Shown piece by piece: positions 52,829 to 61,805 of a stretch of 64,000 nucleotides of DNA. The DNA is from Vibrio fortis (GTDB lineage Bacteria > Pseudomonadota > Gammaproteobacteria > Enterobacterales > Vibrionaceae), in the NCBI RefSeq assembly GCF_000695685.1, contig NZ_JFFR01000027.1, positions 124,001-188,000 on the forward strand, written 5' to 3'. The notes beneath the pieces are model-generated. The model made no database searches. It was not told where the DNA came from and saw only the letters and a list, made by a program, of their open reading frames with translations. The position numbers and the translations under genes were made by a program. Positions within the stretch are counted from its first letter, which is position 1; each line of letters starts with the position of its first letter.

Positions 52829-55318
52829 TTAGACTTGCTCTAACGCAACCTGCTTTGGAACGAGTTCTCGGTTTTGAAGAAAGTAAGTCAGCCAATCATC
52901 AACAGGCAGTGGACGTGCAAAGAAGTAACCCTGCGCGTATTTACAGCCGATTTGGCGCAGTGTACGTACATGGCACTGTGTTTCTAAGCCTTCTGCAATT
53001 ACCGAGAAATTCAGTATTTGCGCTAGTTTGAGAATGGCGCACGTAATTTCATAATCAACTTTCGACGAGTTGATGTCCTCAACAAAGCTTCGATCGAGCT
53101 TAACGCAATCCGCAGATAGGTTTTTCAATACCGATAGCGATGAATATCCGGTACCAAAATCATCAATGGCAATCTTGTAACCTTTAGAGTGCAGCAACTC
53201 TATCGTTCTTGAGCAGGTTTCGAAATCACGCATCATGTCACGCTCAGTTATTTCTAATAACAACTGATGAGGCTTACAGTCCGTTTGATCAAGGATCTCT
53301 TGCAACTGTTCTGCAAGGTCTGTTCTATAGAACATTCTCGCAGAGAAGTTGATTGAGAAAGTGACACCTTCAAGGTCAATACCGTCACGTTGCCATTCAG
53401 TAATCAGGCACGCTACTTTCTTGAACACCCATTTATCAATATCGATAATCAGATCGCTCTTTTCGGCAACTTCTAGGAAATCAACAGGCGGAAGCAATCC
53501 AAGCTTTGGGTGCTGCCAACGAACCAATGCCTCGGCACCAATAATCTCTTGAGTATTGAGGTCGACCTTAGGTTGGAAGAACACTTCCAGTTCGTCATTA
53601 GCGATCGCATGGCGTAGACCCATATTGGTTTCAATAAGGTCGTGAGCTTCATGGGTCATTTTATCGGCATAGACTCGGTATTGATCTCGACCGTTTCGTT
53701 TCGCGTGATACATTGCAGTGTCTGCGTTTCGAATTAGGGTTTCGCGATCAGCACCGTGAGTAGGGTACTCACACACGCCAATACTTGCAGAAACGAAGAT
53801 AGAGTTGCTACCGATGTAATATGGTCGTCTCAATGCATGATTGAGACGTTTAGCGATCGGTTCGCTCTCTTCTAATCTCATGTTCGGATATACCACCAAG
53901 AATTCATCTCCGCCCATTCGAGCAACGAAGCCTTGATCGCCAACGATGTTGGTTAAAATGTCTGAAACGCTAACTAATAAGTTGTCACCGGGTGCATGAC
54001 CGAGTGAATCATTAATGGTTTTGAATTCATCGATATCAAGATAAAACAGCAAAAACGGCGAATTGTTATCGATGGACTGCTGAATCTCTCTATCTAAAAG
54101 CTTGGTTGCCAACAAGCGGTTTGCTAAGCAAGTCAGTGGATCGTGGTGTGCGAGAAAATCGAAGTTCTTTTTCTCTTCTGTTAGGTCTAAATAAGCCTCT
54201 GACAGACGCAACGACATATCGTTGTAAGCTTTCTCAAGGTGTGACCATTCATCGGTACGCCCCAAGTTAATTGGCTTTCTGAGGCTTTCCGATTCCAGAC
54301 GATCAAAACCTTGTTTTAAGGCATTCAGTGGTTGTCTGATGTGATGTCTGACAACGTAGTTTACCAATAACATGGATAGCAAGACCGCAAATAGACTGAT
54401 GATAATCGCGTTGAACCTTGAATTTGCGATCTCTTTTTCTAACTTGTCGGTCAATGCTAAGGCTTGCCCTTGAACACGTGACTCCGTGTTTTCTACCATG
54501 TCTAGCAGATCACTTTGAGCTTCCAGTAGAGAAGCCATTACGATCCAGCGTTGCTCTAAGTTAGCTCTAATGCGTTTAAGGGCTGAGTTGTACCGTTTTA
54601 CGGTTTTGCTAATTTTCTCTTTTTCTGCGATGACAGCAGCTGTTTTGATATCAACGTTTTCTAAATGAAGTAGAAAGATATCGAGCTCTTTTTCGACGGC
54701 AATGATCAGCACCTTTTCTGTTTCTGGCGTGATACGGCTATGGATGTCGCCGATCATTTTTCCTGATGTTAGAAAAGACTCTCTTAACATGTTAAACAGG
54801 TCGAGCTCATTATCGTAGTTGATCAAGTTAGGCTGTTCTATGAGCCTAAGTCGACTGTCTGCTATCGCGAATTCGAGCTGATCAAGCTGCTCAGATAAAG
54901 TGACATCAATTTGATTGGTCTGTTTCAGGATTCGATTGAGCGCCAGCGAGCTACCAAGAAAACGGTGAAAGTTATCAATGAATGCGTCGATCTTTTGAGA
55001 AAAACCTTCATTGGTCGATAAATCTCTGAGCTTTTGTAGCTGTAAATCCACGTTGAATGCCTCTTCTGAAAGCGTACTTTCACTGAACAAAAAGGTTTGT
55101 TCGAGCAATTTCACTCTTGAAGTTAGCGCAAATACACGACGACTTATTTCAGAGTTAACAATGAGCTCTGAAACATGTGTTGAAGTTTCTGTCTTCAATG
55201 TCGACTCAACGTAGTAGAGCGATCGAATCACAACGATCACCGCTAAACTTACAATCAGCAGCGAAACAAGGTTGGACAAGATGAGCCTTTGAGTGATGTT
55301 TATCTGATGTAATTTCAT
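52829..55318 (-). CDS. GGDEF-EAL membrane c-di-GMP enzyme
   Basis: An 829-residue protein with span 1 at about 10-32, a long helical periplasmic domain, span 2 at about 302-322, HAMP, GGDEF and EAL domains. The cyclase motif GGDEF (about 469-473) and the phosphodiesterase motif EAL (about 596-598, in GAEALVRWQHP) are both intact, so it may both make and degrade c-di-GMP. The ATG at 55318 shares a base with the stop of the upstream periplasmic binding protein (TAATG). The arrangement recalls NspS-MbaA and LuxP-LuxQ, in which a binding protein controls a membrane receptor. Confidence 0.92.
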   Translation of the reverse strand: MKLHQINITQRLILSNLVSLLIVSLAVIVVIRSLYYVESTLKTETSTHVSELIVNSEISRRVFALTSRVKLLEQTFLFSESTLSEEAFNVDLQLQKLRDLSTNEGFSQKIDAFIDNFHRFLGSSLALNRILKQTNQIDVTLSEQLDQLEFAIADSRLRLIEQPNLINYDNELDLFNMLRESFLTSGKMIGDIHSRITPETEKVLIIAVEKELDIFLLHLENVDIKTAAVIAEKEKISKTVKRYNSALKRIRANLEQRWIVMASLLEAQSDLLDMVENTESRVQGQALALTDKLEKEIANSRFNAIIISLFAVLLSMLLVNYVVRHHIRQPLNALKQGFDRLESESLRKPINLGRTDEWSHLEKAYNDMSLRLSEAYLDLTEEKKNFDFLAHHDPLTCLANRLLATKLLDREIQQSIDNNSPFLLFYLDIDEFKTINDSLGHAPGDNLLVSVSDILTNIVGDQGFVARMGGDEFLVVYPNMRLEESEPIAKRLNHALRRPYYIGSNSIFVSASIGVCEYPTHGADRETLIRNADTAMYHAKRNGRDQYRVYADKMTHEAHDLIETNMGLRHAIANDELEVFFQPKVDLNTQEIIGAEALVRWQHPKLGLLPPVDFLEVAEKSDLIIDIDKWVFKKVACLITEWQRDGIDLEGVTFSINFSARMFYRTDLAEQLQEILDQTDCKPHQLLLEITERDMMRDFETCSRTIELLHSKGYKIAIDDFGTGYSSLSVLKNLSADCVKLDRSFVEDINSSKVDYEITCAILKLAQILNFSVIAEGLETQCHVRTLRQIGCKYAQGYFFARPLPVDDWLTYFLQNRELVPKQVALEQV

Positions 55319-56430
55319 TAACGCTTCCAAATCTTCAGATAGGCTTCACGGTAGCCATTTTGAGGGTCGTAGACCCCTTTATCTTCTTGGCCGATAAGTT
55401 CTTCAACATTATCTGGAGTGACGAGGTGCACTGGCGCTGAATACCCGCTAGGCGGCATGCCATTGAATGCGCGATTTAACTCATCAACTATCTGCCAACC
55501 TTGTAGATATAAAGGCTCAGGAACAGTGGCCAGTTGGAATTGACCACTGTTAATACGTTTGTATGCCGCTTTACTGCCATCTCCAGCTGAAATGTTATTC
55601 GGGATGACTCTTAGTTGTTCGACGTTGGTCTCTAAAGAAGGGATCGCATAATCAATGTAAAGGTCATTAATTGCTAAAAGGTGAGTGATTTCTTGGCCGT
55701 ACTTCTTATCGAGAGTTTGTAGCGTAGCTGGCATTTGCTCCGCAATTTTGTCCAGCGGCAAATAGTGGAGTTCAAGAACATCACATGTTGCGCAACGCTT
55801 AATTGTTTCGACCATCGCATTGGCTTTGATCATCGCAATCTCATAATTGGGGTCGGTAAAGACCACTGTTTTGGCTTGGCCATTAGAATTTACTATCGCT
55901 AAAAGCGCAGCAACCTCTGCAACAGCAAGAGGATCGGTTGTGATGTTGGTATATAGACCGATTTCAGGGTTACCGCCAACAAACTCAGTCGCGTGCCATC
56001 CAATAACAACAATGCCTAGTTCTTCAGCTTGTTTTAGGATGTGCTTATGTCGTACTGCATCAATGCCACCTAATACAATCGCGTCGGGCTGAAAGCTGAT
56101 GGCCTTTCTGATAGCAGCGCCTTGGCGAACTTTTGAGCCCAAACCATCGATAAATCTAAGATGCCAATTGATGTTCGAAATCGCTTCAGAGATCCCGCGA
56201 CCAACACCATAAACGCCTCCGTTGCGGAGATCAGAGGCAACAAAGATGACACTTTTCTCGTGGCGAATCCTCGGGCCTTGAGTGGGTCCGTCCCAATGCT
56301 GTTGGCTTGATACTGCTCGTATCACTTTTTCTTTCGCATATTCGAAGAATTGCTGTTCACTGTCTGCCAAACTGGGAGTCCCCCAGGTACCAACAAGCAG
56401 CCAACTCACAAAAATTAACATTTTATTCAT
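55318..56430 (-). CDS. Periplasmic sugar-type binding protein, receptor partner
   Basis: A 370-residue periplasmic binding protein of the ribose/LacI-like class, with signal peptide ending near PSLA. Two-lobed fold segments include VIFVASDLRNGGVYGVGRGI and DAIVLGGIDAV. No ABC permease or ATPase is nearby, and translation is coupled to the GGDEF-EAL receptor by a 1-base overlap. A sensory role rather than transport is therefore likely. The ligand is unknown. Confidence 0.85.
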   Translation of the reverse strand: MNKMLIFVSWLLVGTWGTPSLADSEQQFFEYAKEKVIRAVSSQQHWDGPTQGPRIRHEKSVIFVASDLRNGGVYGVGRGISEAISNINWHLRFIDGLGSKVRQGAAIRKAISFQPDAIVLGGIDAVRHKHILKQAEELGIVVIGWHATEFVGGNPEIGLYTNITTDPLAVAEVAALLAIVNSNGQAKTVVFTDPNYEIAMIKANAMVETIKRCATCDVLELHYLPLDKIAEQMPATLQTLDKKYGQEITHLLAINDLYIDYAIPSLETNVEQLRVIPNNISAGDGSKAAYKRINSGQFQLATVPEPLYLQGWQIVDELNRAFNGMPPSGYSAPVHLVTPDNVEELIGQEDKGVYDPQNGYREAYLKIWKR

Positions 56431-56511
56431 GATGTTTATAAAAGGCTTTAAACGATAACGGCTCTATATTTATAATATTGTCAATAAACATTCAAACTTT
56501 TGGTAACATTT

Positions 56512-57606
56512 ATGCCGGGTCAGATTTATAAAAACATTTTATCGGTCTTAGTTATTGCTTGTTCTACGCTCTCTTTTTCCACACAGGCTGACGGGGTAAG
56601 GTCTGAGTCAGATGTTAAGAAACTTCATAAATTTCAAGAAACTGTCAGTGGAAAACCCGTTGCTTTAGCTCCAATGACGGTGGAAAAACCGGTTCGAATT
56701 GCATTAATTTACCCAAGTGCAGATATTTCTGACTTTTGGATACGAAACTACGTTGCATTGAAAGAGCGACTGGTTGCATTAGATCTGCCATTTGAAATCG
56801 AGCAATTCACTTCTAAACAGATTGAACACTCGCTGCAAACTCAATACATCGAGCAAGTTCTGAGCTCTGATACGCCTTATGATTTTGTGATTTTTGGTCC
56901 GTCTGAACTAGGTTTTCAAGCTGAGAACATTCAAAAGCTGTCTGCATCCGATGAATTCAAAACCTTTATTTGGGCATTCCACACACCAAATGAAAAATGG
57001 GAGCATCAGCCAGACAGCTGGTTTGACTTTTCAAGCGCAATGGGTGCGGAAGTGTTGTGCGATCATGTCGTGAAGGTGCTTGGAGAAGATGTGGAGTTTT
57101 CTGCGAATCGAGGAATACCGGGAATTACCGACACACAGCGTTCTCAAGGCTTTATTGACTGCGTAGAAGAGAAGGGCAATTGGCTGACAGTTTACGAGCA
57201 CTTTGGTCAATATCAGAAAATTGGTGGTGCCGATGGGATTCGATTAGTACTAGGAAACTTCCCAGAAGTGACCATGGTACATAATGCCAATACCGCAATG
57301 ACAATCGGGGCGATTGATGCTCTGAATGAAGCTGGAAAATTGCCAAACATCTATCTAACGGGTTGGGGTGGAACAGCCAAAGAGATTGAGAAGATTCGTT
57401 CAGACGAGTTAGATGCCACGCCAATGCGTATGAGCGATGATCTCGGTGTTGCGACGGCTGAAGCGATAAAGTTTCACCTCGAAAAGCGTGAGTCAGAGGT
57501 GCCACTCATTTATCTAGGGCGTATCACTGTGGTACACAATAAGATGAATGATGACCAGTTAGATAAGCTAACGGAAGAAGCATTTCGTTATTCAGGCAAA
57601 CATTAA
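56512..57606 (+). CDS. LuxP-like periplasmic binding protein
   Basis: A 364-residue periplasmic binding protein with a signal peptide ending near STQADG. It resembles Vibrio LuxP, the AI-2 receptor, along its length: VRIALIYPSADISDFWIRN, YLTGWGGTAKEIEKI, MRMSDDLGVATAEAIK and the final AFRYSG. By memory of LuxP, the Trp of SDYW, the Trp of NGWGG and the Arg of MRM are kept, but the Gln in GQQVSDYW becomes Asp and the Asp in CSTDVA becomes Ala. AI-2 binding is therefore uncertain. It is divergent from the other binding protein and GGDEF-EAL gene over about 80 bp. No luxQ is seen in the window. The start is an ATG with a weak ribosome site. Confidence 0.82.
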   Translation: MPGQIYKNILSVLVIACSTLSFSTQADGVRSESDVKKLHKFQETVSGKPVALAPMTVEKPVRIALIYPSADISDFWIRNYVALKERLVALDLPFEIEQFTSKQIEHSLQTQYIEQVLSSDTPYDFVIFGPSELGFQAENIQKLSASDEFKTFIWAFHTPNEKWEHQPDSWFDFSSAMGAEVLCDHVVKVLGEDVEFSANRGIPGITDTQRSQGFIDCVEEKGNWLTVYEHFGQYQKIGGADGIRLVLGNFPEVTMVHNANTAMTIGAIDALNEAGKLPNIYLTGWGGTAKEIEKIRSDELDATPMRMSDDLGVATAEAIKFHLEKRESEVPLIYLGRITVVHNKMNDDQLDKLTEEAFRYSGKH

Positions 57607-57635
57607 TTCACCGTTACCGAATAACAGAATAAACA

Positions 57636-57684
57636 AAGAGTCGATTATCTATGTGACATAAACGCCCGCAGATAATCGACTCTT
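57636..57684. terminator. Bidirectional terminator with 15-bp stem
   Basis: AAGAGTCGATTATCT and AGATAATCGACTCTT are perfectly complementary around a 19-base loop. It lies between the convergent LuxP-like and phosphatase-like genes. Confidence 0.8.
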
Positions 57685-57724
57685 GCTTTAGGTTATCAAA
57701 CTGAGTATTAGCAGTAATTATTTT

Positions 57725-59410
57725 CTAATTAGTAACTTCTTTTAGAACTTCGCCGATTGAGCCACTCGGTTGAGTAATCCCAAGTTTGTTTGATAGTGTC
57801 GGAGCGATGTCGTACGGAGTGATACTGCGCGAGACTTTTTGACCTTCTACATCGTAACCTGCAAAGATCACTGGCACGTGAGTATCGTAGCGCCAAGGTG
57901 AGCCATGAGTAGACGCGATCTGTAACCCTTCCATGTCGTTAATATAGCTGCGAGGTGCAAACACGATATAGACATCACCAGAACGTGCCGGGTGATAGTT
58001 GTTCTTTATCAGGTTCATGATGTGTGTATTTGGTACGCGGTTGGCTGCAATATCATTGCTCGATACGGCATAAGCCACACCTTCAACTTTCGAGACCTCA
58101 TCCGCTATTGCTGCTTGTACGGCTTCTAAATCTACTTTTTTCTCTTTTAAGAGTTCATGGTTTAGGTACACGTATGGTTGAGCATAGAGACGGATCGCAT
58201 CTTTACTCAAACCAAATTCATCTTTAAGGCGTTTCTCGACACCCGCTGAAAGAAGAGAGTCTTTATTAAAATACTGAGCTTGAGTAAAGCCAAGTACGTT
58301 CGCTGCAGGTGAAGATTCCGGTACCCCATGGTCTGCCGAGAGTACGATTAAGGTATTTTCCAACCCTACATGGTTATCGATGTTCTTAAATAGCTTCGCA
58401 AGCGTCTTGTCTAATCGAATCAGGTTATCCTCAGCTTCTAGACTCTCAGGGCCATAAAGGTGGATAACATAATCGTTTGATGAAAAGCTGACTGATAGGT
58501 AGTCAGTAGCTTTCCCTTGCCCAAGCTTCTCTTGCATCAATAGGGTACTGGCAAAGTTCTCCGTAATCTCATCACCAGCAGGACTGACGGTTAACATAGT
58601 GCTGTAGTACTTGTAACTGGCCGGTCCATAAGGGTGTGGGAAGGTGCGTTGGAAACCTGCTAACTCTACTTTATGGTCTGGGTTATGCTCTTCTAGGGTG
58701 TAAGCCTCTCTAGGTAGCGATAACTCCCACTTCTGCTTGGAGTATTGGCTAGGGATGGCTTTTTCGTTCCATCGTTCAACCCAAGCTGGGTACTCATCAT
58801 AGTAATAATTACTGGTAACAAACTCAGATTGTGCCTTGGAAAACCAAAATGCCTTGCCACTATGGCCAGCGAGAGAAATCGCACCACGGTCTTTAACGGA
58901 TACTGCAAATATCTTGGATTGACCACTGTTTGAAATAGTCAGCTCATCACTGAAAGTGGTAGAGAGGATTGGCTCTGGCGAACGCCCATCACCACCTGCC
59001 GCTTTTTGCGTTGGGTCGATTTCTGTCGCTTTATCCACGCCAGCACCAGAGGTCAACATGTTGTAGTTTGAGTCCTCAACGTTGTAGACCAAACGCTCTT
59101 GACTGCGATCGTACCAAACGTTGCCGACCATGCCATGGACGCTAGGCGGAGCGCCTGTCGCTAAAGAGACGTGACCAACAATGGTCTCAGTATTACCATG
59201 TTGGTAATGTGCGTTGGTGTAGTAGGTGCCATCTTCCATTAGGTAGCGAAAACCACCTTCGCCAAAGTTGTGTTTGTATCTTTCTAGAAGGTCTGCACGA
59301 AGACCATCTACGGTTATTTGAAGTACTAAATTGGGTTTGTTTTCAGAAGCTAGCGTAGGTAGAGAACAGACAAGCGCTAGGGCGAGTCCAGACAGTTTCG
59401 CGTATTGCAT
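57725..59410 (-). CDS. PafA-like alkaline phosphatase superfamily enzyme
   Basis: A 561-residue secreted protein with signal peptide ending near TLASE. The first metal Asp is in QITVDGLR (about 35). The nucleophile position is Thr76 in HGNTETIVGHVSLATG, as in PafA and nucleotide pyrophosphatase/phosphodiesterases, so it is not a formylglycine sulfatase. The later metal motif reads LSADHGVPE. It would hydrolyse phosphate mono- or diesters in the periplasm. A T-N11-A palindrome lies 84 bp upstream, tying it to the sulfatase island. Confidence 0.86.
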   Translation of the reverse strand: MQYAKLSGLALALVCSLPTLASENKPNLVLQITVDGLRADLLERYKHNFGEGGFRYLMEDGTYYTNAHYQHGNTETIVGHVSLATGAPPSVHGMVGNVWYDRSQERLVYNVEDSNYNMLTSGAGVDKATEIDPTQKAAGGDGRSPEPILSTTFSDELTISNSGQSKIFAVSVKDRGAISLAGHSGKAFWFSKAQSEFVTSNYYYDEYPAWVERWNEKAIPSQYSKQKWELSLPREAYTLEEHNPDHKVELAGFQRTFPHPYGPASYKYYSTMLTVSPAGDEITENFASTLLMQEKLGQGKATDYLSVSFSSNDYVIHLYGPESLEAEDNLIRLDKTLAKLFKNIDNHVGLENTLIVLSADHGVPESSPAANVLGFTQAQYFNKDSLLSAGVEKRLKDEFGLSKDAIRLYAQPYVYLNHELLKEKKVDLEAVQAAIADEVSKVEGVAYAVSSNDIAANRVPNTHIMNLIKNNYHPARSGDVYIVFAPRSYINDMEGLQIASTHGSPWRYDTHVPVIFAGYDVEGQKVSRSITPYDIAPTLSNKLGITQPSGSIGEVLKEVTN

Positions 59411-59493
59411 AGCATACCCTTGAGAATTGTTATTTTAACTGACGTTGTAAAGATGGTTAAAAGCAGCGGTAAATCAAAGGATCTCCATTGCTT

Positions 59494-59510
59494 CATAACC
59501 ATCAGTTATG
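59494..59510. promoter_or_regulatory. LysR-type palindrome upstream of phosphatase-like gene
   Basis: CATAAC-CATCA-GTTATG, a perfect 6-bp-arm inverted repeat with 5-base spacer and T-N11-A core. It matches the sites at 40774 and 45084. Confidence 0.6.
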
Positions 59511-59543
59511 TCATGACGGATGAGTCACTAGGCTCAAATGTGT

Positions 59544-60329
59544 TTATTTATCCTTAACGAGGCGAAGTCCCATGTCAGACATGGTGATTGACTGACTTGC
59601 GAAATCTCGTCTGTAGCTTTCCGATTCATCACTATCGTAGGCAAAACTGCCGCCCCGGACTGATTTATGTGATAATCCAATGTCGCTGTGTTTAGCATTG
59701 TTCGGATTGTCGGAAGGTGCGTATCGGTAATAAGTGTCATCGAACGCATCAATAACAAACTCGCCAACGTTGCCCGTCATGTCATATAAGCCTAGTTCAT
59801 TCGGCTGCTTTAAGCCTACAGGATGGGCACTATTTTCTGAGTTTTTAGAGTACCAAGCTACGTCGTCTAAGTTATTGGAACCACTATAGATATATCCCTC
59901 ACTTTTATTACCGCCTTTGGCTGCAAACTCCCATTCTGCTTCCGTTGGTAGGCGGTAATTCTCACCCGTTAGTTCGTTGAGTTGGTCAACAAAATAGACG
60001 GCTTGTTGCCAGCTTAGATTGTTCACTGGTACTTGTGGGTTAGGGAAGTAGCTCATCGATGAGCCCATGACAGATTCAAAGATCTCTTGGGTCACCTCAA
60101 ACTTAGAAATATAGAAGCTGTTTACGGTCACTTCACGCGCGGGTGTCTCTGCTTTTTTTGCTGAGTCTGCGTCGGAACCCATGCTAAAGCTGCCGCCTTC
60201 AACGAGCACCATGTCTTGATTGATACGTTGGGCAATAGGGTGTTCAGGTGTTGTCGCACAACCTGAAACCATCAAAGTAAGTAATATGCTGCCAGAAGTC
60301 GTTAAGTGTTTGTAATTCAAGCTCTTCAT
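59544..60329 (-). CDS. FGE-like lipoprotein lacking catalytic Cys
   Basis: A 261-residue lipoprotein (lipobox VSGC, Cys about 24) carrying an FGE-sulfatase/SUMF1 domain: MVLVEGGSFSMGS, VNNLSWQQAVYFVDQLN, YRLPTEAEWEFAAKGG, LYDMTGNVGEFV, SVRGGSFAYD. Aerobic formylglycine-generating enzymes bind copper with two Cys in the segment after RGGSF; here that segment (AYDSDESESYRRDF) has none. It is unlikely to oxidise sulfatase Cys. A structural or sulfatase-binding role is possible. The ATG at 60329 has GAGG upstream. It is divergent from the anaerobic maturase gene. Confidence 0.86.
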   Translation of the reverse strand: MKSLNYKHLTTSGSILLTLMVSGCATTPEHPIAQRINQDMVLVEGGSFSMGSDADSAKKAETPAREVTVNSFYISKFEVTQEIFESVMGSSMSYFPNPQVPVNNLSWQQAVYFVDQLNELTGENYRLPTEAEWEFAAKGGNKSEGYIYSGSNNLDDVAWYSKNSENSAHPVGLKQPNELGLYDMTGNVGEFVIDAFDDTYYRYAPSDNPNNAKHSDIGLSHKSVRGGSFAYDSDESESYRRDFASQSITMSDMGLRLVKDK

Positions 60330-60378
60330 TAGGAAGCCTCTATCGAATGGGAGTGGCGTAATTTTACCCATTTCGGCT

Positions 60379-60405
60379 ATTCCAATTGGTTATAAAGGGT
60401 ATAAC
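60379..60405. promoter_or_regulatory. Variant palindrome between FGE-like and maturase genes
   Basis: ATTGGTTATA at 60385-60394 is the exact reverse complement of the left half of the MoxR-operon site. The imperfect full site ATTCC-AATTG-GTTAT covers 60379-60393. A second inverted repeat, GTTATA-AAGGG-TATAAC, overlaps it at 60389-60405. It lies 50 bp from one start and 73 bp from the other. Confidence 0.45.
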
Positions 60406-60466
60406 AAGCTACTGATAGCAAGGCGTTTTATGATGAGTGCAGACACTAAAAATAGGTACATGAATC

Positions 60467-61789
60467 ATGCATATTACTCAAGGTCCTCAATATAACGGTA
60501 AGGCTTCAAAACGATTGCACGTTATGGCGAAACCAATTGGTGCGGCATGCAACATCGATTGCACGTACTGTTATTACCTAAGTAAGCAGGATTTATTGGA
60601 GTACAAGAAAGGTTGTTCTCCAAAGATGGACGATGAAACACTAGAAACCTATATTCGCCAATATATTGAAGGCCAAAACACGCCTGAGATTATTTTCTCG
60701 TGGCAAGGCGGTGAGCCAACCATGCTTGGTCTTGAGTACTTTCAAAAGATTGTAGAACTACAAAAAAAATACCAGCCACAAGGCATTGTGATATCTAACG
60801 ACCTCCAAACCAATGGCACTCTGTTGAATGATGAGTGGTGCCAGTTTTTAGCTGAGAACAACTTCCTAATTGGTTTGAGCATTGACGGCCCAGAGTTACT
60901 TCACAATACCTATCGAACCAATAAAGCGGGGCGCGGCACCTTTAAGCAGGTGATGGCGGCAGTCGACCTGCTACATAAACACAAAGTGAAATTCGCGACA
61001 CTAACCTGCGTGAATAATCTTACTAGCCAGAACCCGTTGGAAGTGTACCGATTCTTGCGCGATGTCGTTAAATCGCCACAGATGCAGTTTATTCCTATCG
61101 TAGAACAGAAGACGTTCCGTACTGTCGCACCTCAAACCTTTGAGTTCGACGCTCAGCTTATGCAAGGCGATAAGCGACTTATTCCTGGGCACAAACACTC
61201 GGTGATGGAGTCGTGGTGTGTATCTGATTTAGCGTGGGGCAACTTCCTCATCGCTGTGTTCGATGAATGGGCAAGAAACGATATTGGCAAAGTCTTCGTG
61301 CAGTATTTTGAGGCGAGCATTGAAACTTGGATGGGGCGTCCAAATCCGTTATGTACCTTAAATGAGCTATGTGGCAAAGGTTTGGCTATGGAGCCAAATG
61401 GTGATGTGTTTGCTTGTGACCATTATGTATACCCAGAATACAAAGTGGGTAACATCCATCATCAGAAACTGGATCAAATGGCGTACAGTCCATCTCAACA
61501 AACATTTGGTTTTGCGAAATCGAAAACTCTGACAAGCCAATGTCAACAATGTGATTATAAGTTTGCTTGTCATGGTGAGTGCCCAAAAAACCGTTTCATT
61601 AAAACTCGTGATGGAGAATCAGGCTTAAATTATCTTTGTGCCGGGTGGCATAAGTTCTTTTCTCATGTCGATAAGTCGATGGCTTACATTCTGCGAGCGA
61701 TGGGTCACCCTGTTGCGCACGGAAAATATAGCGATGCAGTATTGATTGCAAAACGTCGTCAGCAACCGACATTCGAAACTAAGTTTTAA
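60467..61789 (+). CDS. Anaerobic sulfatase-maturing radical SAM enzyme
   Basis: A 440-residue anSME that converts the sulfatase active-site Cys (or Ser) to formylglycine using S-adenosylmethionine. The radical SAM cluster motif is CNIDCTYCYY (Cys about 28, 32, 35), then the SAM-contact segment SWQGGEPTMLG. The SPASM region follows with CTLNELCGKG, GDVFACDHYVYPEY and QCQQCDYKFACHGECPKNR, which hold the auxiliary cluster ligands. It should mature both Cys-type sulfatases in the island. The start is an ATG without a strong ribosome site (GGTACATGAATC precedes). Confidence 0.93.
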   Translation: MHITQGPQYNGKASKRLHVMAKPIGAACNIDCTYCYYLSKQDLLEYKKGCSPKMDDETLETYIRQYIEGQNTPEIIFSWQGGEPTMLGLEYFQKIVELQKKYQPQGIVISNDLQTNGTLLNDEWCQFLAENNFLIGLSIDGPELLHNTYRTNKAGRGTFKQVMAAVDLLHKHKVKFATLTCVNNLTSQNPLEVYRFLRDVVKSPQMQFIPIVEQKTFRTVAPQTFEFDAQLMQGDKRLIPGHKHSVMESWCVSDLAWGNFLIAVFDEWARNDIGKVFVQYFEASIETWMGRPNPLCTLNELCGKGLAMEPNGDVFACDHYVYPEYKVGNIHHQKLDQMAYSPSQQTFGFAKSKTLTSQCQQCDYKFACHGECPKNRFIKTRDGESGLNYLCAGWHKFFSHVDKSMAYILRAMGHPVAHGKYSDAVLIAKRRQQPTFETKF

Positions 61790-61805
61790 TTGGAACGAGG
61801 CACTT

